Shown here: one piece after another, positions 43,816 to 53,164 of the stretch | Layout: the number at the start of each line of letters is the position of its first letter | Numbering within the stretch: the first letter of the stretch is position 1 | From: Massilibacteroides vaginae | GTDB lineage: Bacteria > Bacteroidota > Bacteroidia > Bacteroidales > Tannerellaceae | Reading direction: 5' to 3' | Assembly (NCBI RefSeq): GCF_900178525.1 | Contig: NZ_FXDJ01000007.1 | Location: 372,001-436,000, forward strand | DNA length: 64,000 nt | The notes under the pieces: model-generated | What the model was told of the DNA's origin: nothing | Databases searched by the model: none | Seen by the model: the letters and a program-made list of their open reading frames with translations, nothing else | Position numbers and translations under genes: made by a program

Positions 43816-45117
43816 TTAAACTAATTTACGATTATCAATCACGCGTTTTGCTTTTCCCATGCTGCGTTCAATGCTTCGGGGTTCAACCAATTTTACTTTG
43901 GGCTGAATGCCGATAACACTTTGCATGCAATCCGTGATTTTTTTCTTCAGACTAATCATTTTATTCATTTCGTCCGAATAAAATTCAGATCTCACTTCCA
44001 CCTGTATTTCCAACGTATCCGTATTATTAACACGATCCACGATAATCAGGTAATGCGGTTCAAACTCCGGCAATTCCAAAATTACGGATTCCACCTGAGA
44101 TGGGAATACATTTACCCCACGAATTATCATCATATCGTCACTACGTCCGAGGATACGTGCCATCCGAACAGCCGTTCTTCCACAAGCACATTTTTCATAG
44201 TTCAGCGAAGTAAGGTCACGCGTGCGGTAACGAATCATCGGCATGCCTTCTTTTGTTATTGCCGTAAAAACAAGTTCTCCCTGTTGTCCGGGCTCTACCG
44301 GTTGCAAAGTTACCGGATCAACGATTTCCGGAAAGAAATGGTCTTCCCATAAATGCGTTCCGTTTTGACATTCGCACTCACCTCCTACACCCGGTCCGAT
44401 TATTTCTGTTAATCCGTATATATCATAGGCTTTAATACCTAAAGATTCCTCAATTTCCTTCCGCATGTTTTCGGTCCAGGGTTCGGCTCCGAAAATACCG
44501 GTTTTCAACAGGAACTCTTCGCGAGGTATCCCCGAATCCTTGATTGTTTCACCAAGAAACAAAGCGTATGACGGCGTACAGGCCAGTACTTTCGCTCCAA
44601 AATCATGCATTAACTGTATCTGCTTTTGCGTATTTCCGCTACTCATCGGAATTACCGTGCCACCCAGATTTTCTATTCCACCATGTAGTCCCAATCCTCC
44701 GGTAAACAAACCGTAACCATAAGCTACCTGCACCATATCCTGCTTTGTCACACCTACAGCCGTAAGGCAACGGGCCACCACTTCACTCCAGATAGACAAA
44801 TCCTTGCGGGTATATCCTACCACAATCGGCTTGCCGGTAGTTCCCGAAGAAGCGTGAAGCCGAACGATTTCCGACATCGGAGCTGCCATCAGATCGAAAG
44901 GATAATTATCCCTCAAATCCTGCTTTACTGTAAAAGGAAGTTTTACAATATCTTCAATCGACTCTATATCATCGGGAGTAACTCCCATTTCCTGCATTTT
45001 TTTTCTGTAGAACGGAGTGTTATGATAAACCCGTTCAACTACCCGTTTAAGACGGATGCCTTGTAGTTTACGCATCTCCTCCCGGTCCATGCACTCAATC
45101 GTCTCGTTCCAAATCAT
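43816..45117 (-). CDS. paaK: Phenylacetate-CoA ligase family enzyme
   Basis: The protein has 433 residues of the short adenylate-forming (PaaK) type. Motifs: HASSGTTGKPIVVGYT (P-loop), the GAEPWTENMRKEIE region, DIYGLTEIIGPGVGGEC, YRTRDLTSL and GRSDDMMIIRGVNVFPSQVE, with a C-terminal domain to MGKAKRVIDNR. It forms CoA esters of phenylacetate or related aryl acids with ATP. With the ACT protein it probably works in conversion of aromatic amino acids through their 2-oxo acids (inference). It seems to head the paaK-ACT unit. Confidence 0.93.
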   Translation of the reverse strand: MIWNETIECMDREEMRKLQGIRLKRVVERVYHNTPFYRKKMQEMGVTPDDIESIEDIVKLPFTVKQDLRDNYPFDLMAAPMSEIVRLHASSGTTGKPIVVGYTRKDLSIWSEVVARCLTAVGVTKQDMVQVAYGYGLFTGGLGLHGGIENLGGTVIPMSSGNTQKQIQLMHDFGAKVLACTPSYALFLGETIKDSGIPREEFLLKTGIFGAEPWTENMRKEIEESLGIKAYDIYGLTEIIGPGVGGECECQNGTHLWEDHFFPEIVDPVTLQPVEPGQQGELVFTAITKEGMPMIRYRTRDLTSLNYEKCACGRTAVRMARILGRSDDMMIIRGVNVFPSQVESVILELPEFEPHYLIIVDRVNNTDTLEIQVEVRSEFYSDEMNKMISLKKKITDCMQSVIGIQPKVKLVEPRSIERSMGKAKRVIDNRKLV

Positions 45118-45282
45118 CGTATTAGTTTGTTATTTTGTTATAGTTAGCAATTAAAACGACTGCAAAATAACAATTTTTTTTCCGACAAGTAGAGATTGTA
45201 GGAAATAAAACATAGTATCTGTATATACTTAGGAGTATATCATGTAAATCCGTAATAGACAAAGCCGTCTAAGGGCATCTTT

Positions 45283-46659
45283 TTACACGGGTTTGGAGAA
45301 TACTTTATCCGTGCTTCGCATCAATAAGTCCATTGAGGCGGCTACATTGCGGACAAAGAGACGCCCGTCGGTCGTGATTTTTAATTTGTGTTGATTGTAC
45401 TCGATCAATCCGTCTTCTTCAAACTGCCGCATTTGAGTTTCATCGTAACCAATTGTTTGTTGCAATTCCCGAACAGGGAGGACTAATCTTTCCGATAAAG
45501 AGCGCCAATCTATGCTGTAATTACACATCAGTGTTTCAATTACTTCACGCGTGATTTGTTCCTCCCGGCTCAGTTTATAGCCTTTACTAACGGGTAGTTC
45601 TCCCTTCCCTGTCCGCTCTATATATTCCGGAATGCTTTTTGTGTTCTGACAATACGCGTCCGAAAGCTGACTGATGCCCGTTACCCCAAAAGCGTATACC
45701 TGTCCGGTTGTGCGGCGTGTACAATAGCCTTGAAAATTACGGTGCAGCTTACCATTAACAAGTGCTTCATACAGTTCGTCATCCGGTTTAACAAAATGAT
45801 CCATACCAATACTTTTATAACGTGCAGATGCCAAAACAGCACAGGCCTCAGTGTACATGCGGCTCTTTTCCGTGCTTAGCGGCAAACCGGCTTTCTCAAG
45901 CATCAACTGACGTTTATAGATGCCCGGAACATGGGCGTAGGAAAAAGTAACTAACCGATCCGGTTCAAGTGCAACAGCCCGACTTATTGTATTGGCAAAA
46001 CTATCCGCCGTTTGGTAAGGCAGACCATAGATAAAGTCCATGTTCACTTTCGCTCCATGTGCTTTCAAAAAGTGTATAATCTCCTGAACGGGAAGAAGAG
46101 CAGGTTTACGATTCACCGCCTTCAATACGTTTTCGTCAAAATCCTGTATACCCAAACTAAAACGGTTAAAACCTGCTGCCGTCAGTTCTTCCCAATAGAC
46201 TTCGTCGGCATATCCGGGATGACATTCAATCGCTATTTCGGGACGTTCTATGCATTCAAATGCAGAAAGCAAATGCGCATTCAATTCACGAAGATAACGT
46301 GCCGGCAAAGCTGTCGGTGTTCCGCCACCGTAATGTATCTGCGCGATCTTACGTTTCGGATCAAGTCGTTTTATCACTAAATCAATTTCGGCATGTACGG
46401 CTCGAATATAGTTTTCCACCGCATCCGGTTTTTGCATGGCGTAGGCGTTGCATCCACAATAATGACACAAGCTACGGCAGAAAGGCATATGAAGATAAAA
46501 AGAAATATGATCCGGACAGGCCGTATTCGACCCATCTATCGCTGATTCATAATCGGCAGAAGTAAATGAATCAGTAAAATAGTTGGCCGGTGGATAACTC
46601 GTGTATCGAGGAACCGGAACGTTATATTTTTCGAGAATCGCTGTATTCATGTCAGTCAT
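45283..46659 (-). CDS. hemN: Oxygen-independent coproporphyrinogen III oxidase
   Basis: The protein has 458 residues, the length of true HemN. It starts with the HemN-specific PVPRYTSYPPANYF, then the radical-SAM cysteines in CRSLCHYCGC, HYGGGTPTALP, GFNRFSLGIQDFDENV, NMDFIYGLPYQT, and the C-terminal GMDHFVKPDDEL and HRNFQGYCTR. These favour HemN over HemW or ChuW. It converts coproporphyrinogen III to protoporphyrinogen IX without oxygen, using two SAM. It overlaps the end of the MFS gene by 8 bases, so it belongs to the TonB-receptor operon. No other haem-synthesis gene is in the window. Confidence 0.93.
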   Translation of the reverse strand: MTDMNTAILEKYNVPVPRYTSYPPANYFTDSFTSADYESAIDGSNTACPDHISFYLHMPFCRSLCHYCGCNAYAMQKPDAVENYIRAVHAEIDLVIKRLDPKRKIAQIHYGGGTPTALPARYLRELNAHLLSAFECIERPEIAIECHPGYADEVYWEELTAAGFNRFSLGIQDFDENVLKAVNRKPALLPVQEIIHFLKAHGAKVNMDFIYGLPYQTADSFANTISRAVALEPDRLVTFSYAHVPGIYKRQLMLEKAGLPLSTEKSRMYTEACAVLASARYKSIGMDHFVKPDDELYEALVNGKLHRNFQGYCTRRTTGQVYAFGVTGISQLSDAYCQNTKSIPEYIERTGKGELPVSKGYKLSREEQITREVIETLMCNYSIDWRSLSERLVLPVRELQQTIGYDETQMRQFEEDGLIEYNQHKLKITTDGRLFVRNVAASMDLLMRSTDKVFSKPV

Positions 46660-47857
46660 TACATTTTTCGCCTTTAAAAACTGTCAGCACATAGATCAAA
46701 GAGGTCAACGCCATAGTTGCCTGAAAGCAAAATAACCCCTGATACCCCCACAAATCGGCCAGTTTACCGCTTAAAATAGCAATACACATACTGCTAAGAT
46801 GCGTCACTACGGTTTGTATCGTAAAGTCGGTGCCTTCCCTACCCGGGCGCACACAATCCATGGCAGTTGTATACACCACGATCGTAGCCATGCCGTAACT
46901 TCCCCATATCAGGAAAATACCGGCATACAGCACCGTAGAAGATGGATTCAAGAAGGTTATTAAAGTAAAGAAAACAGCCGTAATAAAAATCACTGCCGCG
47001 AAAAGAACGCGAGACGCGTGGCGTCCTATTCTACGCATAATAAAGCCACCGGCAAACGACGCTATTGCCCCCACCGAAGTCCCCACAATGCCATACATCA
47101 ATCCAATCTCTTGCATATCATACCCTTGGTCAACCATATACGGTTTGAGCATAGCAAGCGTACCTATCAATCCGGAATAGAAAAGAAACAAAAACCCAAC
47201 CTGCCGCCAGATTCCTTTTTGATTGAAGAAGTATATAAAATCCGCTTTCTTTGCCCGCACAGTAGTCTCAGGAGCTTGAATCTCCAGCTTTTTATTCAGA
47301 AAGAGCGGCAATAAGGCCACAAAAACAAACAAGGCAAGACAAGGCAAAAGGTTATTCCAGCCAAACTGACGGAACAAGAGCAGTAAAAGACCGCTTCCAA
47401 GCATGGAGCCCAAGAAACTACCCATAGACTGCATACTATTAACCAAGCTCTTATCCCGTTTGTTAAATGACAATACCGCTAATGCATCCGTAGCAATATC
47501 CTGCGTAGCAGATGCGATAAAAGACAAGATAATAAGCATCAGTATCAGATAAAAATCCAGCTTAAAATCGAGAAAAGAAACCGCGAAGATCAATCCGGCG
47601 TAAATCAGCTCGGAAGAAAATATCCAACGCTTAAAATGATTAGTCGTAACACAGTTTCTATCTACAAAGGGAGACCACAGGAATTTGAATATCCAGGGGA
47701 GCTTTATTAATTGCAATAACCCTATTGATGCAAGCGAGAAGTTTTCCTGCCTCATGATCACAGGCAATACCGTCGAGAAAAAACTCATCGGAATAGACTG
47801 TGCTATATAAAGAGACAGGAATGTACCCAGATCAACTACTTTCCTTTTATTCAGCAT
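46652..47857 (-). CDS. MFS transporter of the AmpG/RhtX-FptX-like group
   Basis: The protein has 401 residues and 12 predicted membrane helices. LYIAQSIPMSFFSTVLPVIMRQ at the N-terminus (written here in part: LYIAQSIPMSFF), ATQDIATDALAV and NSMQSMGSFLGSMLG fit the AmpG/acetyl-CoA-transporter-like branch that includes siderophore carriers RhtX and FptX. It would move the ligand taken in by the receptors across the inner membrane. It lies 6 bases behind the second TonB receptor and overlaps hemN by 8 bases. Siderophore, porphyrin or muropeptide are all possible ligands; context favours an iron or tetrapyrrole compound. Confidence 0.85.
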   Translation of the reverse strand: MLNKRKVVDLGTFLSLYIAQSIPMSFFSTVLPVIMRQENFSLASIGLLQLIKLPWIFKFLWSPFVDRNCVTTNHFKRWIFSSELIYAGLIFAVSFLDFKLDFYLILMLIILSFIASATQDIATDALAVLSFNKRDKSLVNSMQSMGSFLGSMLGSGLLLLLFRQFGWNNLLPCLALFVFVALLPLFLNKKLEIQAPETTVRAKKADFIYFFNQKGIWRQVGFLFLFYSGLIGTLAMLKPYMVDQGYDMQEIGLMYGIVGTSVGAIASFAGGFIMRRIGRHASRVLFAAVIFITAVFFTLITFLNPSSTVLYAGIFLIWGSYGMATIVVYTTAMDCVRPGREGTDFTIQTVVTHLSSMCIAILSGKLADLWGYQGLFCFQATMALTSLIYVLTVFKGEKCND

Positions 47858-47863
47858 ATTGGT

Positions 47864-49948
47864 TTAAAATGACATCGCTATACTACCCCCAAAGGTAAAC
47901 GGTTTTCCTTTCTGGGCAAAGCTGTTACCCAGCGCTTCGAAATAAAAAGCAGTATAATTCGTATTTGTTATGTTTTTTGCCCAAAAGGAAACCGAAGCCT
48001 TACCCTGAGAAACCGTTACTTTACCATTCAACAACCCATACCAGGGCTGGGTCGTTTTGTTGTCTTCAGTCCAGTACAACTTGCCTGTTGCCGTATAACC
48101 AAGACTGAACGTTACTCGATCTATTTTATCAAACACGGAAGACAGCGTATAATCCGCATTAAGCGTAAGTGTATTCAGCGGAACCATTGGCAGAAAATTA
48201 CCGTCGTAATTCAGTTTTTCAGATCGTTGGTATTCTTTAAATACAGCATGCGTATAGCCGTAGTTTACCTGCCACAGAAAACCGTTAAACGGACGTCCGT
48301 GCATACTTACTTCAAAACCCCTGCTTTCCGACTTGCCCGCATTTTTCAGCATAGAACCTTGTCCGCTCGCTATCGGCTGATATATTTGTTGTTTGCGCCA
48401 GTCTATGTAAAACAAGGCAAGATCCAAACTCAGGTAGTTTTCCCAAACATCCAGTTTTGCTCCTAACTCATAGTTCCAACTATATTCCGGATCAAAAGTA
48501 CGATCAGCTTCCGTACTGAATGAGGTATTAAATCCTCCGGTCTTATACCCTTTTGTTGCTGTGGCGTAAAGCATTTCTCCTGTTGGCAATGTATATTGCA
48601 ACGCGATTTTGGGTGTTAGCTGGCTAAAGCTAAGATCCGCATCAAAACGATCGGTTTCCTGCGTCACGGCGTCTTTCGTATTGAAAGCCAAATAACCATT
48701 TTCCGCATGTTCATAATCATAACGAAGTCCTAAAGTAAGTGCTAAGCCATCTATCAGTAAATCATCGAATGTAGATTGATGATAAAAAGCAACTCCGTAA
48801 GTAGGCATGTCGTATTCTTTGCCGGTAAGCAACTTTTGTGCCTTAAAGTCCATCATTAATGTATTGTCTACTCCCTGATGAAATCCGAACGCGCCAAACA
48901 ACCATTTGTAGCGCCCATCGTTGTTAGACTTGATATTCAATTCTTCTGAAAACATATTTTGTTTTTGCTTCTGCGTAACAAAATAAAGATCGGCAGGAGA
49001 AAAATCCTGATCTATCTGCTGATTATCCGAAAGGTATTGATAGGAAGTCTGACTATTGATATGAAACAGATCCGTACGATATTCCAAATTGAGTCCGGAA
49101 GTAGAGATCAGTCGTTTATATGAACTGTAAGCATTGTAATTCACCTCCTTGGCGGTGTGTTTCGCACTATCATAGGGAGCATAAGGATAACCTCCCTGAT
49201 CGGTATGATCCAAGTTGCTGATCAGTTTTAGTGTCAAACGATCGCTCACATCCCATTCCAGACGAGCACGTCCGGAAGCGGCAAACAAATCATCCGCTTT
49301 CTTTCCTGTATATTCATTGGTAAAATAGCCGCCGGAATTAACCACATCTCCGGATACGGCAAAAGCCACCCGGTCGGTTATTTTTCCGTAATGAGAAACG
49401 GAACCTTTTAGGTTGTTGTAATTTCCGGCCGTAAAACGCAGGTTAGTGCCTTGATATTTTCGTGGTGATTTTGTATATACATTAATAATACCCCCCATTG
49501 TGTTACGTCCGTAAAGCGTGCCTTGAGGCCCACGCAACACCTCGATCTGGTCTATCTCCGAGAAGTCAAAGTCAAAGGCAGATTTTTCGAAAAACGGCAT
49601 ACCATCGATATATAAGCCTACGGAAGGCGCGTTAATCCTCGATCCGATGCCACGGATATAAACGGGAGAGGTCAGTTTTGAACCATAGTCCGGGATAAAT
49701 AAGTTGGGGATAAGCGAACTCACATCCTTAATGCTTGTTACCTCACGATTGCGAAGCATTGTGCCATTCACGGCAGATGCCGCTAATGGAGCGGTATTCA
49801 GGCTGCGTTCTTGCTTAAATGACTGAATAACCACTTCGCCCAAATCTACCTGATTACTGATTTTCGTTGTGTCTGCTTCTTCGGCGTGTACTCCCAAAGA
49901 AAAAATAAAGCCAATACCGATACATATAACTGCTTTTATCTTGTTCAT
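47864..49948 (-). CDS. TonB-dependent outer-membrane receptor (second of a tandem pair)
   Basis: The protein has 694 residues: signal peptide (VICIGIGFIFSLGVHA), a TonB-box-like VDLGEVVIQSF, plug (about 55-165, with VLRGPQGTLYGRNTMGGIIN), and a barrel ending in AMSF with a C-terminal Phe. It is of the siderophore/cobalamin/haem type, not SusC (no carboxypeptidase-like domain). It is clearly paralogous to the receptor just upstream (shared IPDYGSKLTSPVYIRGIGSR). It is followed within 6 bases by an MFS carrier and then hemN. The ligand is unknown. The 144 bases before its start hold the repeat array at 49993-50090. Confidence 0.93.
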   Translation of the reverse strand: MNKIKAVICIGIGFIFSLGVHAEEADTTKISNQVDLGEVVIQSFKQERSLNTAPLAASAVNGTMLRNREVTSIKDVSSLIPNLFIPDYGSKLTSPVYIRGIGSRINAPSVGLYIDGMPFFEKSAFDFDFSEIDQIEVLRGPQGTLYGRNTMGGIINVYTKSPRKYQGTNLRFTAGNYNNLKGSVSHYGKITDRVAFAVSGDVVNSGGYFTNEYTGKKADDLFAASGRARLEWDVSDRLTLKLISNLDHTDQGGYPYAPYDSAKHTAKEVNYNAYSSYKRLISTSGLNLEYRTDLFHINSQTSYQYLSDNQQIDQDFSPADLYFVTQKQKQNMFSEELNIKSNNDGRYKWLFGAFGFHQGVDNTLMMDFKAQKLLTGKEYDMPTYGVAFYHQSTFDDLLIDGLALTLGLRYDYEHAENGYLAFNTKDAVTQETDRFDADLSFSQLTPKIALQYTLPTGEMLYATATKGYKTGGFNTSFSTEADRTFDPEYSWNYELGAKLDVWENYLSLDLALFYIDWRKQQIYQPIASGQGSMLKNAGKSESRGFEVSMHGRPFNGFLWQVNYGYTHAVFKEYQRSEKLNYDGNFLPMVPLNTLTLNADYTLSSVFDKIDRVTFSLGYTATGKLYWTEDNKTTQPWYGLLNGKVTVSQGKASVSFWAKNITNTNYTAFYFEALGNSFAQKGKPFTFGGSIAMSF

Positions 49949-49992
49949 TTTCTCACTATATTTTTTTAGTCTTATACTTATCTTTTATGAAT

Positions 49993-50090
49993 ATATCCTT
50001 TATTTCTCTTTTTCTATATCTGTGGAAAAACTTTTCTATATCTGTGGTAAAGTTTTTCTATATATATAGAAAAAGGAAAATATCCTTTAT
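49993..50090. repeat. Phased 21-22-bp repeat, locus D (5 units)
   Basis: Two ATATCCTTTAT cores (49993-50003 and 50080-50090) flank three units starting at 50014, 50036 and 50058. The first two share CTATATCTGTGG, and the third is CTATATATATAG. Steps are 21, 22, 22 and 22 bases. The array lies between the two TonB receptors. Confidence 0.7.
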
Positions 50091-50092
50091 TC

Positions 50093-52381
50093 TTAAAAGT
50101 TCCATGTAATATCAGCACCAAAATGTACTGGCTTTCCTTGTTGTAAGAAAGAGTTTCCGCGAGATTCGAAATAGAAAGCAGCATATTCTTTATCCGTCAG
50201 GTTGCGCCCCCACAGGTCTAATCGTAAATTGCCCTTCCTGATTCCGGCTTTCATATTCAGCATACCGTAAATAGATTGCGTTATATCGTTTTGTTCGGTC
50301 CAGTAGATTTTCCCTGCTCCGCTGTATTGGGCAGAAACAATTAGTTGATCCACCCAGCAATTGGTTAAAAGTTTATTGTAGTTCAGCCCGATATTAAACG
50401 TATGGCGTGGGGTATAAGGCACAAAATTACCTTTATAGTCATTTTTACCATCGTCGTAATCACGGAATGTCGCACGTGTATACCCGTAATTCAGGTCGGC
50501 ATTCAATCCCGGCAGTAAATTCGCTTTAACGGATAATTCCGCTCCGTAACTTTCTGCTTTACCGCCATTTGCCAATATGCGTCCGTTGCCGCTTGCCACA
50601 AACTTGGTAAGTTGTATGTCTTTAATATCCATATAGAACAACGTAAGTTCGGCCTTCAATACATCTTTGATCAACTCACTGCGTACTCCGGCTTCATAAT
50701 TCCAGCTTTGTTCGGGCTTATAAGCCGATACGCTCTCAATAGGCTCGGGCTCAACCGCCAAATTCGGAACATATTTACTCATCAGGTCATATTGCATTTG
50801 CCCTTGCATATAATCGGCAGACATCTGAACGTTGTATCCACCGGTTTTATATCCTTTGGCAACAGACAGGTAAGTGAACGTTTGGCCGGTACATTTATAC
50901 TTCAAGCTTATACGGGGAAGAAATTGCCAGAAATCTTGTGATATATGTTCATCCACAACAGAAGGCTCAACAGGCAGTTCTCTGATCGGAGCGCCCGGAG
51001 CTGTTAACATGCCAAGCCTCATCGAAGCGGCTGATTTATATGTCATTTCTTGCTTTTCATAATCCAACCTCCCCCCTACGGTAACCGACAGACCTTCGGT
51101 AAAAAGATTATTGTAGGTTGATTGATGAAAGAGAGCGGCTCCATAGGATGGCGTATCAAATGTGCCCGGGATATGGAGTTGATCGTCTAGCACCTGAAGA
51201 TGCGGCATCTGCGGAATTATCTTTTTCAAATCATCAAAGACTGATTGCAGGATATGTTGCATCCCATCTTCTTTGAAGGTTACAGGGGCTTCCGTTTTCA
51301 AATTATTATAGAAACCGTATGCACCGAATGACCATTGATAGTTATTGTTCGTGTTACTCTTGATGGCAAGTTCTTCGCTGACGGCGTGTTGCTTTTGTTT
51401 TTGATTCAATGTAAACATGGTAGAATCGGTAAAGTCTTGATCTAACCACATATTGTCTTTGAAATACTGGTAGCCGGTAGTACTGGTCAGGCTGAATCCT
51501 TTTCCCCGGTATACAAGTTGCAGGTTATTGGCCAATATCGTTCTTGTGTATGTGTTTCGATCATTAAAATTGACCGGAGCCAGAGAATCGTTCTTTTGAA
51601 AATACTGTTTATACGGAAATGCACCCTGATCTGTGTAGTCCATATTTAATCCGTAGGTCAAACTCAGGTTGGGATTGATTAACCACTCCAATTTTACGCG
51701 TCCTCCTGCTGATTCTTCATTATCAACTTTCTTACCGGTGTATTGATTCGTAAAGAAACCATCATTGCGATCGTAATACCCACCAACGGATAAGCCAATA
51801 GTAGATCCGAGCTTCGCATAATGGGAAGCGCGCGCTTTGAACTGTCCGTAATTGCCACCGGAAAGGCTCAGCTTCGTGCCCTGATACGTTAATGGAGAGA
51901 GTGTATAGATGTTGATAATTCCACTCATCGCGTTTCTTCCATAAAGCGTACCCTGTGGGCCTCGTAACACTTCAATACGCTGAATATCCATCAGTTCAAA
52001 ATCAAATATACTTTTATCCTGATAGGGAACATCATCGACATAAAGCCCGACCGACTGTCCGCTGCTTCGCGCACCTATCCCGCGAATATAGATTGCCGAT
52101 GTGTATTTGGAACCATAATCCGGCATATACAAATTGGGAACATAAAAGCTGATATCTTTCAACGACTCAATCTGACGACCTCCGATGTTCTGCGGAGTGA
52201 GCACAGAGGCTGCCGCGGGTATATAACGAAAGTCGTTTGTTTCTTTAGTTGACGAGGTGACTACAATTTCATCAACGGAATAGGTCTTAATAGTATCGTT
52301 TAAAACAGGTTCTTCAGCATGAAGAATAGTAAAGCAGAGCATAGTACACATAATAAGTGTACAGGATAAACACCTTTTCAT
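50093..52381 (-). CDS. TonB-dependent outer-membrane receptor (first of a tandem pair)
   Basis: The protein has 762 residues: signal peptide (LIMCTMLCFTILHAEE), TonB-box-like VDEIVVTSS, plug (about 55-160, VLRGPQGTLYGRNAMSGIIN) and a barrel ending ITWNF. It shares most of its plug and strands with the next receptor (MPDYGSKYTSAIYIRGIGAR), so the pair arose by duplication. It has extra residues in two places (about 375-410 and 465-500), which probably form longer surface loops that change the ligand. A promoter with a perfect 20-bp palindrome lies directly upstream. Confidence 0.93.
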   Translation of the reverse strand: MKRCLSCTLIMCTMLCFTILHAEEPVLNDTIKTYSVDEIVVTSSTKETNDFRYIPAAASVLTPQNIGGRQIESLKDISFYVPNLYMPDYGSKYTSAIYIRGIGARSSGQSVGLYVDDVPYQDKSIFDFELMDIQRIEVLRGPQGTLYGRNAMSGIINIYTLSPLTYQGTKLSLSGGNYGQFKARASHYAKLGSTIGLSVGGYYDRNDGFFTNQYTGKKVDNEESAGGRVKLEWLINPNLSLTYGLNMDYTDQGAFPYKQYFQKNDSLAPVNFNDRNTYTRTILANNLQLVYRGKGFSLTSTTGYQYFKDNMWLDQDFTDSTMFTLNQKQKQHAVSEELAIKSNTNNNYQWSFGAYGFYNNLKTEAPVTFKEDGMQHILQSVFDDLKKIIPQMPHLQVLDDQLHIPGTFDTPSYGAALFHQSTYNNLFTEGLSVTVGGRLDYEKQEMTYKSAASMRLGMLTAPGAPIRELPVEPSVVDEHISQDFWQFLPRISLKYKCTGQTFTYLSVAKGYKTGGYNVQMSADYMQGQMQYDLMSKYVPNLAVEPEPIESVSAYKPEQSWNYEAGVRSELIKDVLKAELTLFYMDIKDIQLTKFVASGNGRILANGGKAESYGAELSVKANLLPGLNADLNYGYTRATFRDYDDGKNDYKGNFVPYTPRHTFNIGLNYNKLLTNCWVDQLIVSAQYSGAGKIYWTEQNDITQSIYGMLNMKAGIRKGNLRLDLWGRNLTDKEYAAFYFESRGNSFLQQGKPVHFGADITWNF

Positions 52382-52411
52382 CTATTATAGGTATAATTTT
52401 AGTTTGTTCCA

Positions 52412-52443
52412 CAAAATTATTACCATTCAACGGGAATCACAAT
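52412..52443 (-). promoter_or_regulatory. Promoter of the TonB receptor-MFS-hemN operon
   Basis: On minus, TAATTTTG (52419-52412) matches TAnnTTTG. ATTG (52443-52440), 20 bases upstream, is close to the -33 TTTG. The start codon is about 30 bases downstream. Confidence 0.5.
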
Positions 52444-52460
52444 CACTACATGTAGTGATT
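52441..52460. promoter_or_regulatory. Perfect 20-bp palindrome, likely operator
   Basis: AATCACTACATGTAGTGATT is identical on both strands. It begins at the -33 position of the receptor promoter and reaches upstream, a place used by activators that touch RNA polymerase or by repressors. Its 20-bp length equals that of typical LuxR-family sites, and a LuxR-type gene lies 700 bases upstream. Confidence 0.65.
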
Positions 52461-52504
52461 TTTCAAAAAGGATGTATTAGGAATTACAACACAAAGCTTA
52501 AATG

Positions 52505-53155
52505 TTAGCTAACAACAAGGTATATGGCGCAAATGTGACATACGCTTCCTCCGAGAACAAAAAAATGGAAAACGGTATGCATATACTTCATATTTGCAAA
52601 AGAATAAAACACCGCGCCTATGATATAGGAAACACCTCCCCCTAAAAGCCAATAAAAAGCAGCTGTTTGTCCGACTGCGGATAATGCGTTAAGCAATGGT
52701 TTAAGGGCCACCAGAATAGCGCATCCCATCACTACATAGCAAACAGTCTCCAAATGGTTGTGCTTTGTGTGTTTTCTGAAACTAAGAATAACACCCACAA
52801 TCGCAGAAAGCCATACGAACAGAAATATTCCCCACCCCCACCAAGCCTCATCACGAAGGGTTATCAGTGTAAATGGTGTATAAGAACCGGCGATATGCAG
52901 ATAGATCGAGGCATGATCCAACTTTTGTAAGAATTGTTTTCTTTTGGGTGCCACGGAGGCATGATAGCAGGTTGATAAGATATAGCAGGAAAGCATTCCA
53001 AAGAGATAAACCCAAACGCTGATTGTTGCCCGAAGATCATCTCCTGCCGCTTTGAGCAGAAAGTAGCCGGAAACTATTCCAAGCAATATGCCCAACGCGT
53101 GTGATAAGGCATTTGCTGCTTCTTCTTTTGGGGAGTATTGTCGGGCTCTTGTCAT
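52505..53155 (-). CDS. trhA: Hemolysin III / PAQR-family membrane protein
   Basis: The protein has 216 residues and seven membrane helices. PAQR family metal-site motifs are complete: EEAANALSHALG, STCYHAS, LDHASIYLHIAGSYTPF and HTVFHFFVLGGSVCH. Bacterial members (YqfA/TrhA) affect membrane lipid energetics; the haemolysin name is historical. It is 9 bases behind the LuxR gene, so it probably belongs to the hemerythrin-like/LuxR operon. Confidence 0.9.
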   Translation of the reverse strand: MTRARQYSPKEEAANALSHALGILLGIVSGYFLLKAAGDDLRATISVWVYLFGMLSCYILSTCYHASVAPKRKQFLQKLDHASIYLHIAGSYTPFTLITLRDEAWWGWGIFLFVWLSAIVGVILSFRKHTKHNHLETVCYVVMGCAILVALKPLLNALSAVGQTAAFYWLLGGGVSYIIGAVFYSFANMKYMHTVFHFFVLGGSVCHICAIYLVVS

Positions 53156-53164
53156 AGAAACAAT

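Noticed and set aside
45283-46659. HemW or ChuW-type anaerobic haem-degrading radical SAM enzyme
   Set aside because: The N-terminal PRYTSYP and C-terminal HemN-specific motifs fit true coproporphyrinogen oxidase better.
52505-53155. A toxin (haemolysin)
   Set aside because: The sequence is a typical seven-helix PAQR membrane protein with its metal site; the haemolysin name is historical.
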